From contig JANSWP010000011.1 in the NCBI GenBank assembly GCA_024743405.1, positions 1 to 64,000 of the forward strand: a stretch of DNA of 64,000 nucleotides, written 5' to 3'. The DNA comes from Bacteroidota bacterium. GTDB lineage: Bacteria > Bacteroidota > Bacteroidia > Chitinophagales > Saprospiraceae. The notes below the pieces were generated by a model. That model was not told where the DNA came from and made no database searches. It worked only from the letters and a program-made list of their open reading frames with translations. The position numbers and the translations under genes were made by a program. Shown one piece after another: positions 54,424 to 63,762 of the stretch (its first letter is position 1; each line of letters begins with the position of its first letter).

Positions 54424-54553
54424 ATTTTTATTTTTTATGATTCAGAAACCTGATTATTCAAAAAATAATTCAAAAAAGATAAAGTCATTTCCCCAAATTT
54501 GGGAACACAATTAGAATGTGTAATTTTCCGCCTGAAACCAAATATCTAAAATT

Positions 54554-55375
54554 ATGAAACAAGCATATTTTTTTTTATTCGTAATCCTATTGGTCTTTAT
54601 AAATTGTAAAGTCAAAAAACCAACAGTCGATCAACCAGATAAAAAGGAGTGCATTGATCAAAATAAAGTAAACCCAGAGACAGTTTGTACGAAGGAATAC
54701 AACCCTGTCTGTGGTTGTGATGGTCAAACATATGGGAATGTTTGTGAAGCTGAAAAATCAGGCGTTCAATATTATACAACTGGTACTTGTGGTGATTGTG
54801 TGGATGCTTCCAAAATAAATCCAGAACAGATTTGTCCAATGAATTTTCAACCAGTTTGTGGTTGTAACAATGTAACTTATGGGAACACTTGTCAAGCTAA
54901 TGCAGCGGGAGTAACCTCTTGGAAAGAAGGAGCTTGTGAAGAATGTATCGATCCAAATCCGAAACAGTCTCCTTGTACACGGGAATATCGACCTGTCTGT
55001 GGTTGTGATGGAAAAGAATATGCTAATGTTTGCGTAGCTAAAAATGCAGGTGTAAAAACTTGGACGAATGGAAAGTGCGGAGAATGTATAGATCCAAACT
55101 TGAAAAGTAATAAAGGGTGCCCTGAAAATTGGAAGCCAGTCTGTGGTTGTGATGGCAAGACTTATGGGAATGAATGTGAAGCAAAAAATGCAGGATTGAA
55201 AAATTGGATAGAAGGGGAATGTGGAGAATGTATTGACCCTAATTTAAGAAGTAATAGAGGATGTCCTGAAAATTGGAAGCCAGTCTGTGGTTGTGATGGC
55301 AAAACCTATGGAAATGAATGTGAAGCGAAAAGAGCAGGGGTTAAAAAATGGGTAGCTGGAGAATGCAATAAATAA
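54554..55375 (+). CDS. Lipoprotein with five Kazal-type protease inhibitor domains
   Basis: A 273-aa predicted lipoprotein: signal peptide with lipobox FINC (Cys19), then five tandem Kazal domains of about 47 residues (about 34-80, 84-129, 132-176, 177-224, 225-272), each with a VCGCDG-T-YGN-C-A core and a final C. Domains 4 and 5 are nearly identical in protein and DNA, a recent duplication. Kazal domains inhibit serine proteases; a surface inhibitor could protect the cell from its own subtilase or a host or predator protease, as inference. It leads a likely four-gene operon: the beta-barrel gene starts 10 bases after its stop. Confidence 0.9.
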   Translation: MKQAYFFLFVILLVFINCKVKKPTVDQPDKKECIDQNKVNPETVCTKEYNPVCGCDGQTYGNVCEAEKSGVQYYTTGTCGDCVDASKINPEQICPMNFQPVCGCNNVTYGNTCQANAAGVTSWKEGACEECIDPNPKQSPCTREYRPVCGCDGKEYANVCVAKNAGVKTWTNGKCGECIDPNLKSNKGCPENWKPVCGCDGKTYGNECEAKNAGLKNWIEGECGECIDPNLRSNRGCPENWKPVCGCDGKTYGNECEAKRAGVKKWVAGECNK

Positions 55376-55385
55376 AATAGTAACT

Positions 55386-56132
55386 ATGTATAAATTATTG
55401 ATTTTTAGTTTTTTGATTTTGGTCTCTTTTGAAATAGATGCTCAGTCCAGAAGGAATGATGGAAAGATTATGGCTGCAAATTTTTCTTATTCGTATCATA
55501 TTCCATTAGGAGATTTGGCAGATAGATTTGGCAATAATTTTAGTGCTGGGGGGGGATTTGATTATATCACAAAAAATAATTTTATTCTTGGGGTTCAAGC
55601 CAATGTACATTTTGGCAATGATGTCAAAGAAAATGTCTTGAGCACATTCACTGATTCTGACCCCATTATTTTTGGTGATTTTGGTGCGACTTCCGGAATT
55701 CTATTGAGAGAACGAGGACTTTATTTAGATGGACATATTGGGAAGTTATTTCCTCTTAGAGCCTTTAATAAGAGATCTGGTATACGAGTTACCTTGGGAA
55801 TGGGATTGTTCCAACATAAAATTAGAATTCAAGATGATCCCCAAGTTGTCGTTTCTTCTTTGGCTGGTGATTATAAAAAAGGATATGATCGATTGACTAA
55901 TGGTTTGGCGATAACAGAGTTTATTGGTTATCAGCATTTTGCAAAAAATAGGCTTATCAACTTTTATGCGGGTATAGAACTAACTCAAGGTTTTACTCAA
56001 AATCGTCGAGACTATAACTTTGATACTTTTGAAAGAGATGATGCCAAGCGTTTTGATGGTTTGGTTGGATTTAAATTAGGTTGGGTTTTGCCATTTTATT
56101 TAAGTGACAATCCAGATGAAATTTTTTATTGA
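55386..56132 (+). CDS. Predicted outer-membrane beta-barrel protein
   Basis: A 248-aa protein with a signal peptide ending EIDAQ, then repeated amphipathic strands (FSYSYHIPLGDLADRFG, FLGVQANVHFG-like strands, GIRVTLGMGLFQHKI, VGFKLGWVLPFYL). It has no enzymatic motif. It lies 10 bases after the Kazal lipoprotein gene and its stop overlaps the next gene, so all are co-transcribed. A Kazal lipoprotein with a barrel partner suggests display of the inhibitor at the outer membrane, as inference. Confidence 0.75.
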   Translation: MYKLLIFSFLILVSFEIDAQSRRNDGKIMAANFSYSYHIPLGDLADRFGNNFSAGGGFDYITKNNFILGVQANVHFGNDVKENVLSTFTDSDPIIFGDFGATSGILLRERGLYLDGHIGKLFPLRAFNKRSGIRVTLGMGLFQHKIRIQDDPQVVVSSLAGDYKKGYDRLTNGLAITEFIGYQHFAKNRLINFYAGIELTQGFTQNRRDYNFDTFERDDAKRFDGLVGFKLGWVLPFYLSDNPDEIFY

Positions 56133-57493
56133 CACACTGGTCGGAAGTGAAATTTCCACCAAGTAAAATCGTAAAAGATCAATTGAAATTTAAGCAATAC
56201 CTTTTGTCTATATCTATATTCCTTTACAAACTAGCCACACAAAGTTATTTTATTGCCATCAAGTTTATGTCCCTTTTTCAGGTCAAAGCTCGACTTTGGA
56301 CCAATGGACGTAAAGGGATTTTTGATCTTTTGAAAAAAGATTTCAAGAGTCAAACAGCTCCTATTATTTGGATGCATTGTGCCTCTTTGGGTGAATTTGA
56401 ACAAGGAAGACCATTCATAGAATTGATTAAGTCTGAATTTCCTCAATGGAAAGTGTTACTAACTTTTTTTTCGCCTTCTGGCTATGAAATTCGAAAAAAT
56501 TACGAATTGGCAGATTACACTTATTATTTGCCAGAAGACTCCAAAAAGAATGCTAAAATTTTTTTGGAAATAACGAAACCATCTATTGCTATTTTTGTCA
56601 AATATGAATTTTGGTATTTCATTTTGAAATCTCTAAAATCTAAAGAAATACCAATCTTTCTTATCTCGTCAATATTCCGAAATAATCAGCTTTTTTTTAA
56701 AAAGGGATTCAATTATCTACATTTAGAAATGTTGGGATGTTTTGATCATATTTTTGTACAAAATGAAAGTTCTCAAAGACTATTAAATGGAATTCAAATT
56801 GCTAACGTTTCCGTTACAGGAGACACAAGGATAGATAGAGTACTTACTATTTCAAAAAACAAAACAACCTACCCGATAATAGAATCATTTTGTGGCAACC
56901 ATAAGATTTTAATTTGTGGAAGCACTTGGTCAAAAGATGAATCTATTTTAACTGGATTTATTAATAATTATAAAGGCAATGATTGGCGTTGGATAATAGC
57001 ACCTCATGATATACAAAAAGCTCATATACAAGAGTTTGAAAGTAAGTTGGAGATTGCTTTTTGGAAATATTCTGAATTAGAAGGGCAGACAGATTTTGAA
57101 GATCGAAATGTTTTGATCATTGATAATATTGGGATGCTTTCGAGTCTTTACCAATATGGAGATTTAGCATATATAGGAGGAGGTTTCGGAGCAGGTATAC
57201 ATAATATATTGGAACCAGGAGCTTTTGGATTACCCATTATTTTTGGAACTAAATTTCAAAAATTTGAGGAAGCTAATTTTTTGATAAGAAATGGTGGAGC
57301 ATTCTCGGTTTCAAATGAAAAAGTTTTACAAGAAGTATTTGAAAAGTTGAAAAATAAGGAGTCGTATTTACAATCTTCAAGGGTTGTACAAAATTATTTG
57401 AAATCAAACGAAGGGGCGACAAGAAAAATATTAACTAAACTTCGACCCAACTTTGAAAAAGTTAATAATGAATCATTCAAAAAATATATTTGA
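56129..57493 (+). CDS. waaA: 3-deoxy-D-manno-octulosonic acid (Kdo) transferase
   Basis: Transfers Kdo from CMP-Kdo to lipid IVA at the inner membrane, making the inner LPS core. The protein has the N-terminal membrane helix region (SISIFLYKLATQSYFIAIKFMS), KARLWTNGRKG, the catalytic-Glu block MHCASLGEFEQGRP, VKYEFWYF, TGDTRIDRV, ICGSTWSKDE, APHDIQ and YIGGGFGAGIHNILEPGAFGLPIIFG. There is no ATG before the conserved N terminus: the frame opens at a TTG (56129) that overlaps the previous stop, and another TTG (56183) is the other candidate. It overlaps the next gene by 26 bases. Confidence 0.92.
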   Translation: MTHWSEVKFPPSKIVKDQLKFKQYLLSISIFLYKLATQSYFIAIKFMSLFQVKARLWTNGRKGIFDLLKKDFKSQTAPIIWMHCASLGEFEQGRPFIELIKSEFPQWKVLLTFFSPSGYEIRKNYELADYTYYLPEDSKKNAKIFLEITKPSIAIFVKYEFWYFILKSLKSKEIPIFLISSIFRNNQLFFKKGFNYLHLEMLGCFDHIFVQNESSQRLLNGIQIANVSVTGDTRIDRVLTISKNKTTYPIIESFCGNHKILICGSTWSKDESILTGFINNYKGNDWRWIIAPHDIQKAHIQEFESKLEIAFWKYSELEGQTDFEDRNVLIIDNIGMLSSLYQYGDLAYIGGGFGAGIHNILEPGAFGLPIIFGTKFQKFEEANFLIRNGGAFSVSNEKVLQEVFEKLKNKESYLQSSRVVQNYLKSNEGATRKILTKLRPNFEKVNNESFKKYI

Positions 57494-58445
57494 TGCTTTT
57501 AATTCGGTAAAAGTCTTGGTGATAGGAGATGTAATGATCGACCGATACTTAATAGGAAATGTAACAAGGATTTCGCCAGAAGCACCTGTTCCGATTATAG
57601 ACTCTTTGGAGGAAGAGGAACGACTTGGAGGAGCGGCCAATGTGGCTTTGAATATTTCTGCATTAGGTGCAAAACCCATTTTATGTAGTGTAATTGGTCA
57701 TGATAAATCTGGCGTTCGATATTTAGAAATTATGCAAGAAAACGGTTTGGAAACAGCAGGGATTATTCAATCTAGACGCCGAATAACGACTTCTAAAACC
57801 CGTGTGATTGCTGGTGGGCAACACTTACTGAGAGTGGATAGAGAGCACAAGAATGATTTGGAAGAGATAGATGAGACTGTGTTTTTAGAATCAGTTATTA
57901 AAATTTTAGACACTCAAAAGATAGATGTTATCTTATTTCAAGATTACAATAAAGGAGTCCTTACCAAAAAGGTAATAAAAGAAGTCATTTCAAAATCTCA
58001 TGGGTTACAAATACCAACAGTGGTTGATCCAAAATTCAAAAATTTTTGGAACTATAATGGAGTCACTTTAATCAAGCCAAATTTGAAAGAAATTAGAGAT
58101 GCTTTAAATCAAGAGGTTTTAGTGACGCTTGATTCACTGGATAAAGCTTGCCAGAAATTAATGGAAAGACTTGAAAATCGTATCTCCTTGATTACTTTAT
58201 CTGAATATGGTATTTATTTTAATGAAGGGAAGGATGGAAAAATATTACCAACAAAAAGTCGTGATATTGCGGATGTTTGTGGAGCTGGCGATACAGTTAT
58301 AAGTACCACAGCTTTGGGTATAGCAATTGGATTAGGGGTAGCCGAAATTGCAAAACTTGCCAATTTGGCCGGAGGGCAAGTGTGTGAAAAAGTGGGAGTT
58401 GTTCAAGTTGATAAGAAGCGATTATTTGAAGAGTTTGGGAATTAA
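57468..58445 (+). CDS. rfaE1: PfkB-family heptose 7-phosphate kinase (RfaE1/HldE kinase-domain-like)
   Basis: A 325-aa sugar kinase expected to phosphorylate D-glycero-D-manno-heptose 7-phosphate in ADP-heptose synthesis for the LPS core. Features: VLVIGDVMIDRYLIGNVTRISPEAPVPI, GGAANVALNISALG, KTRVIAGGQHLLRVDRE, VDPKFKNFWNY and the PfkB signature DVCGAGDTVISTTALGIA. The adenylyltransferase domain of bifunctional HldE is absent, so it is the kinase-only form. ATG 57468 is used; the frame opens at TTG 57453. It overlaps waaA by 26 bases, coupling two LPS-core steps. Confidence 0.88.
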   Translation: MNHSKNIFDAFNSVKVLVIGDVMIDRYLIGNVTRISPEAPVPIIDSLEEEERLGGAANVALNISALGAKPILCSVIGHDKSGVRYLEIMQENGLETAGIIQSRRRITTSKTRVIAGGQHLLRVDREHKNDLEEIDETVFLESVIKILDTQKIDVILFQDYNKGVLTKKVIKEVISKSHGLQIPTVVDPKFKNFWNYNGVTLIKPNLKEIRDALNQEVLVTLDSLDKACQKLMERLENRISLITLSEYGIYFNEGKDGKILPTKSRDIADVCGAGDTVISTTALGIAIGLGVAEIAKLANLAGGQVCEKVGVVQVDKKRLFEEFGN

Positions 58446-58544
58446 TATTCCATATGATTTTTTGTAATTGGTTTGACCAACCTTTTTGAAAAGGTTTATT
58501 TTCTTGAAGGATTTGCATACTTTGAGTTTCCTAAATTGAAGGTT

Positions 58545-61010
58545 ATGAAAACAACAACTAAACCATTTGCGAATGGTAAAAAAGCAACCCTTTTTACCGT
58601 TTACACATTTCTTTTTTTCTTAACTCCAATAATTTCTAACGCACAATTTTGGACCGAGGATTTTGATTTTGGAATTCCTTCTGATTGGCACAACGATGAT
58701 GAATTAAATAATGGTATTAAGTGGGAACATTGTGAAAACCCATTCAACTGTGCGCCAAGTACTATTCCTGTCGACTTTTTAGAAGAACCTAGATTTATGT
58801 CTACTTCTGCCTTGAATGGATATGCTTTTATTAATTCAAATGGTGGAGAAGCACATATTTCTACTTTAATAACGACCCCCATTAATTGTGAAAATGCCCT
58901 AGATAGGGTGGTTTTATTTTTTGAAACACATATTGGTTTTCGGTTGACACCTCCAAATGAATCTGCTTTTGTAAGGGTGAAAAATACCAATTCAGACTGG
59001 GTCACCTTCAATTTTTTTGAAAATCTGGGTATCTGGGCAGATTCGGATAGAGAGTCCTGTAATGCTGAACGAATTTATATTGATATAACAGATATTGCGG
59101 CCGGTGAATCCGAAGTTCAAATAGAGTGGAGGTGGTCTGCTGAGAATGACCTTTCATGGGCAATTGATGATATCGCTCTTTTTGATTATCATCCTTTAGA
59201 AGAAGGGGTAGTTTGGGGCAAAAAATCAGGGCAAGGAGATTTTAAAGATGGATTTAACGATTGGACGTCTGTGACGATTTCTGGAGATTGTGATTGGTAT
59301 TGGGAGCCTGTCGGCTGGGTTGGAAATAGTATTTTTACTCCTGTTCCAAATGATTTAAAAATTTGTTCCCAGACAGGAAATAATGGAGCGGCCGTTTTTC
59401 ATCCTGATTTATGTTTTGGTCAATCCGGAGTTTTGACTCCAACAATTGCGGAGTTGATTTCCCCCACCATTGATTTGAGTAATGTCATTTCTGGAGAAGG
59501 ATTAGTTTTAGAATTTGATCAATTGTTTGCAGAAGGAAATCCAATTATTCCTAACCAACCAGTGACTTCTGTTATGTTTAGTATTGATAATGGGCAAAAC
59601 TGGTTAGATACCTTAAATTGTAACCCTCAAGTTTGTTTTGGCAATGCCAATTTTGAGAATTCATCCTTTCGAACAGCCTTACCTCCAGAGGTTCTAGGTA
59701 CATCGGAGTTTAAATTAAAATTTGCATTTAATGGACAGTTATTTTTTTGGGTCATTGATGATGTTCGAATTTTAGAAAAAAAACCTAATGATCTGAAATT
59801 GAATCCTGATTTTTATGCGATTCCTCCAACGGCTCAAATACCTAATAGTCAGTTTGAGCCTTTTGGACTTATGGTAGATTTGGAGAATGTAGGCAATTTA
59901 ACTCAAACAAATACAAGAATATTAGCCCACATAGAAAATGAAACAGGAGCGCTGGTTTATGGAGATACCTTGAACCTCGGTACTTTTGCTCCAGGACAAA
60001 TGGTCGTAAATACTCCCTTTGATAAATTAGTAGATTTCGAACCAATAAAGGGGAAATACAAAGGATATTATCGAGTTGAGTCGGATAACATTGATGATTT
60101 TCCTGCGGACAATGAAATAAGTTGGGACTTTGAGTTAACACAAGGATTGTTTTCTAAAGAATTTGGTCCGTGTATAGGTACAGGGTTTTCTCCTACGGCC
60201 AATTTTATTCATGAAGTTGGAAATGCTTTTTATATAATTGACGGAGATAGCTTAGTTGCCTCTCAAGTCAGTTTTAGTTTAGCAAATCCCAAACAAATTC
60301 AAGGTAAGACTGTTTTTACGAATCTATATGAATGGAAAGAAGATGTGAATGGGGACTTTAAAGCTAATGAAGAGGAAATAACACTTTTAGCTTCTAATGA
60401 ATATACGGTTTTGGAAGATGAAGAAGGAATCATTACAATTGATGTGAACTTTGATGAGACCAACCCTTGTCGCAATTTGGAAGACAATACTTTTTATATA
60501 GTAAGTTTAGTGTTAGGAAATCCATCTGCTGAAAAACATTTGATCGTATCTGCAACCGAACGATTAAATTACAATCCTTCATTCTTTGTAGCTAATGAAT
60601 TAGGTAAAGGGGATTTGAAGTCATTTCCAATGTTGAGAATAGGTAATGATCCTGATTTTGATGCGTTTGGATTTGGATTGGATAGAATTCCGGTGGTCAG
60701 GTTACATACAAAGAAATATTGTGACGAAGTAGCTACATTTGATCCTTCTTTACCCCAGTTGGATGTTTCCCTTTTTCCTAATCCTGTAAGTGATGAAGTA
60801 TTCATTTCTATGGATGAAGAAACAATTCAACAATCAATTTCGCTTGAAATATTTGACAATTCTGGGAAAATAGTTTTATCCCGACAATTTGACAACATAA
60901 TTGTCAAACAACTACCAGTAAATGTGGCGTTTTTACCAGAAGGTTATTTTATCTTGCGCCTTATTTCAGAAAATGGTGTAGGGATCAAGAAAATTGTAAA
61001 AATATATTAA
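58545..61010 (+). CDS. T9SS-exported surface protein with jelly-roll domains
   Basis: An 821-aa protein from ATG 58545 (the frame opens at TTG 58473, but the signal peptide TLFTVYTFLFFLTPIISNAQ follows ATG 58545 more plausibly). Mature part: two jelly-roll or choice-of-anchor-like domains, each with an SWAIDDIALF or FWVIDDVRIL end motif (about 60-200 and 220-415), a beta-rich region with a CARDB-like fold (LKLNPDFYAIPPTAQIPN onward), and a type A T9SS tail starting LFPNPVSDE. The last domain contains a DxNxDF loop, possibly calcium-binding. No catalytic motif seen. It is a paralogue in layout of the next gene. Confidence 0.82.
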   Translation: MKTTTKPFANGKKATLFTVYTFLFFLTPIISNAQFWTEDFDFGIPSDWHNDDELNNGIKWEHCENPFNCAPSTIPVDFLEEPRFMSTSALNGYAFINSNGGEAHISTLITTPINCENALDRVVLFFETHIGFRLTPPNESAFVRVKNTNSDWVTFNFFENLGIWADSDRESCNAERIYIDITDIAAGESEVQIEWRWSAENDLSWAIDDIALFDYHPLEEGVVWGKKSGQGDFKDGFNDWTSVTISGDCDWYWEPVGWVGNSIFTPVPNDLKICSQTGNNGAAVFHPDLCFGQSGVLTPTIAELISPTIDLSNVISGEGLVLEFDQLFAEGNPIIPNQPVTSVMFSIDNGQNWLDTLNCNPQVCFGNANFENSSFRTALPPEVLGTSEFKLKFAFNGQLFFWVIDDVRILEKKPNDLKLNPDFYAIPPTAQIPNSQFEPFGLMVDLENVGNLTQTNTRILAHIENETGALVYGDTLNLGTFAPGQMVVNTPFDKLVDFEPIKGKYKGYYRVESDNIDDFPADNEISWDFELTQGLFSKEFGPCIGTGFSPTANFIHEVGNAFYIIDGDSLVASQVSFSLANPKQIQGKTVFTNLYEWKEDVNGDFKANEEEITLLASNEYTVLEDEEGIITIDVNFDETNPCRNLEDNTFYIVSLVLGNPSAEKHLIVSATERLNYNPSFFVANELGKGDLKSFPMLRIGNDPDFDAFGFGLDRIPVVRLHTKKYCDEVATFDPSLPQLDVSLFPNPVSDEVFISMDEETIQQSISLEIFDNSGKIVLSRQFDNIIVKQLPVNVAFLPEGYFILRLISENGVGIKKIVKIY

Positions 61011-61109
61011 TAAAATATAGCGTAAGAAAAGGATTTTAGAAATAGACAGTAATTCTTTTCAAGCCCTAATCACAAAAAATGTCCTTTATCTTAATTTAAA
61101 AATTCGATT

Positions 61110-63482
61110 ATGAAGAACTCATTTACTTTAAAAATCTTTGTCGCCTTGTTTATGATACTTGGTACATTGACTACCAATGCCCAAATCATATGGGAGGAAG
61201 ATTTTGCTAATGGCGTTGACCAATGGTCATTGATTGATAATTCAATAAATCAGTCAGGTGATGTCTGGATTTATAGTACTGATGGTCCTCAGGGAAACTA
61301 TTCAATTGGACCTATTGCTTCTACCTCAGCTGATAATGGCTGGGCACTTTTTGATTCAGATTTATTATGTAGCGGATCTCAAGATGCATGGATGGTTTCT
61401 GATACCATTGACTTAACTACAGAGGATAACGTGATTTTGTTTTTTGAACAATTTTATGCTGCTTTTTTTAGCCAAACCTTTGTTCAAGTAAGTAATGATG
61501 GGGGTGTTACATGGACAGAATTTGAAGTTAATGGATCCTTCGCTGTCAATGATATTTCAGATAATCCTGGAGTAATTGAGATTGACATTACTGCAGTTGC
61601 TGCAAATCAAGAATTTGTTCAAATAGCTTTCCAATATCTTTCTGATGATGTAGCTAATGAACCACTTTCTGGTTGTGGTTTTAGCTGGCAAATTGATAAC
61701 ATCACTTTGGAGCAGACAGGAACTCCTCCTCCTCCGGTTGATGATTCTATCATTTGGGGTGGACCAGGAAATGATGATTCTGAGTTCAATAATGGACTTG
61801 GAAATTGGACTACTGTTGGATTGAGTAACATGGATGCCATTTGGAAATGGGATGCTGAAGGTGATGCTTCAGAAGGGGCATTCTGGGGTAATTTAAGCCC
61901 AATCATTTCTCCTTCCGTAGCGAATGGTGCTGCTGTTTTTGATTCAGATTTTTATGACAATGGAGGTGACCCTGATATGCAAGGAATGGGGTCGGTACCA
62001 GGTCCTCACACTGCTGAGTTAATTTCACCAATTATTGACTTGACAGATGAGACAGCTGTTGCAATAGAGTTTAATCAATTCCACCGTAATTTCCAGGCTA
62101 CATGTTCTGTAGCATGGTCAAATGATGGAGGTGCCACATGGAGTGATCCTATAGAAATTAATGAATCAGTTCCTGTTAATGAGGCTACAGCTCGTGATGA
62201 TGTTCAATTTATTCGTTTATTTGGTGCTGGTGGTACAGATCAATTTCAAGTGAAATTTATTTGGGATGGTAACTACTATTTTTGGATTGTTGATGATGTG
62301 AAAATTGTTAGAAGAGATAGTTATGATTTATTGATGGACATCTTTAGTGGTGCGCCTAACTTTGTGACACCTTCTAGCCAAGTAGATTCAATTTTCTTTG
62401 GTGCAGTTGCTTCTAACCCAGGTAATGCAGAGCAAACAGATGTAAGAGTTTCTGCAACAGTAGATGGTCCTGGTGGAACATGGTCAACTCAAGAAACGAT
62501 CGCTACTCAAATTTCAGGTCAATCTGATACAGTATTCATGGCTGAAGGTTATGAGATTCCTGCAAGTGTAGGTTCCTATACAATTACTTACGAAACTCAA
62601 TCTGATTCAACGGATGCACTACCTGGTGATAATATTGGTTCCGTTGGCTTCCAAGTTTCTGGTGACTTGTACTCTAAAGATGATGATAATATCCCTTCTG
62701 CTACTCAGCCTGCTGGAGCAAGTGATGTTTGGCAGATTGGAAGTTATTACGTCGTTCAAAATGAAGGTTACCAAGCGAATGAGGCAATTTTCTCTGTTGC
62801 AAGTAACGGTAATGTGCATCAAGGACAGTCTGTAAATGTATTTCTATACCAAGTTACTGAAGATGATGATCCATCTACCTTTGATGATAATGATGTTACA
62901 ATTGTAGGTCTTGGATTTTATAATTTCACCAATGAAGCCAACTTCACAGTTGTTTCTACACCTTTAGAAGATTTTGATACTGGTGAAGATGGAGTACCGT
63001 TAGTAGAAGGAGGCGAATACTTCTTAATGGTTGAATATCAACCAGATATGTTTGCTCCTTTTAGTGAAAACCCCTATTATACGGGTGTTTTTGGTGATAT
63101 AGGAACAGTTATTAGAGATGATGTAGCTGATTGGTTCTTAGCTGGTTTTGGTCCTGGAACAACAGTTCAAGCGCGTTTGAGAATTGGAGAAATTGAAACT
63201 AATTCGACTACAGACTTGACTTCGACTGGAGCGGTTATTGCAACTTTTCCTAACCCATCTGATAATTACATGAAATTGACTGTTGAGTTGCCAGAAGTGG
63301 CTAGCGAAATGAATGTCCGTATCGTTGATATCACTGGGAAAATGTTAGAAGAAAGAAATTTTGATAACTTCCAAAATAGTGAAATGAGCTTCGATGTTGC
63401 TACTTATAGTAATGGCATTTACATGGTTCAAGTAACTACTGAAGAAGGAACAACTACCCGAAAATTTGTGGTTCAACACTAG
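61110..63482 (+). CDS. T9SS-exported surface protein with jelly-roll domains, paralogue of the preceding gene
   Basis: A 790-aa protein with a signal peptide ending TTNAQ, two jelly-roll domains (about 27-205, ending GFSWQIDNITLEQ, and 220-415, ending FWIVDDVKIV), a CARDB-like region (SSQVDSIFFGAVASNPGNAEQTDVRVSATVDG) and a type A T9SS tail starting TFPNPSDNY. A Pro-rich linker (GTPPPPVDD) joins the first two domains. It shares the domain order of the 58545 gene, so the pair probably arose by tandem duplication. Function unknown; likely cell-surface or secreted structural or binding protein. Confidence 0.85.
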   Translation: MKNSFTLKIFVALFMILGTLTTNAQIIWEEDFANGVDQWSLIDNSINQSGDVWIYSTDGPQGNYSIGPIASTSADNGWALFDSDLLCSGSQDAWMVSDTIDLTTEDNVILFFEQFYAAFFSQTFVQVSNDGGVTWTEFEVNGSFAVNDISDNPGVIEIDITAVAANQEFVQIAFQYLSDDVANEPLSGCGFSWQIDNITLEQTGTPPPPVDDSIIWGGPGNDDSEFNNGLGNWTTVGLSNMDAIWKWDAEGDASEGAFWGNLSPIISPSVANGAAVFDSDFYDNGGDPDMQGMGSVPGPHTAELISPIIDLTDETAVAIEFNQFHRNFQATCSVAWSNDGGATWSDPIEINESVPVNEATARDDVQFIRLFGAGGTDQFQVKFIWDGNYYFWIVDDVKIVRRDSYDLLMDIFSGAPNFVTPSSQVDSIFFGAVASNPGNAEQTDVRVSATVDGPGGTWSTQETIATQISGQSDTVFMAEGYEIPASVGSYTITYETQSDSTDALPGDNIGSVGFQVSGDLYSKDDDNIPSATQPAGASDVWQIGSYYVVQNEGYQANEAIFSVASNGNVHQGQSVNVFLYQVTEDDDPSTFDDNDVTIVGLGFYNFTNEANFTVVSTPLEDFDTGEDGVPLVEGGEYFLMVEYQPDMFAPFSENPYYTGVFGDIGTVIRDDVADWFLAGFGPGTTVQARLRIGEIETNSTTDLTSTGAVIATFPNPSDNYMKLTVELPEVASEMNVRIVDITGKMLEERNFDNFQNSEMSFDVATYSNGIYMVQVTTEEGTTTRKFVVQH

Positions 63483-63519
63483 TTTGAATTTCACATAATG
63501 ATCTTTTTGGTCAAATGAT

Positions 63520-63556
63520 AAAGCCTCTTCAAAAGTAATTTTGGAGAGGCTTTTCA
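63520..63556 (+). terminator. Rho-independent terminator
   Basis: The stem aaagcctcttcaaaa (63520-63534) pairs with ttttggagaggcttt (63539-63553, one G-U pair), followed by a T run, 37 bases after the stop. Confidence 0.85.
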
Positions 63557-63592
63557 ATCTTACTAAGCCGAGATTTTTGTTATAATTCTGAA

Positions 63593-63762
63593 TTAGGGAG
63601 GAGGAAAAATATAAACTACCCATTTTACTTGTTGCTTTTCTTTTATACATCGTTAAAAATACTCGCCATACCTCTGGGTATGTTTGCGTTTTTTGCCTCA
63701 TCTAAAAAAAAGGAGCTTCCTAAAATTTGGGTAGCTTATTTATTTATGTCCTTCTCCCTTAA
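63593..63762. repeat. Stop-adjacent nested palindrome, copy C (170 bp)
   Basis: The left arm ttagggaggaggaaaaa...actacccatttt and right arm aaaatttgggtagctt...cttctcccttaa match copy A closely, with the core hairpin catacc-tct-gggtatg between cgttaaaaatactcgc and gttttttgcctc. It runs into the 3' end of the minus-strand hydrolase gene. Confidence 0.85.
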
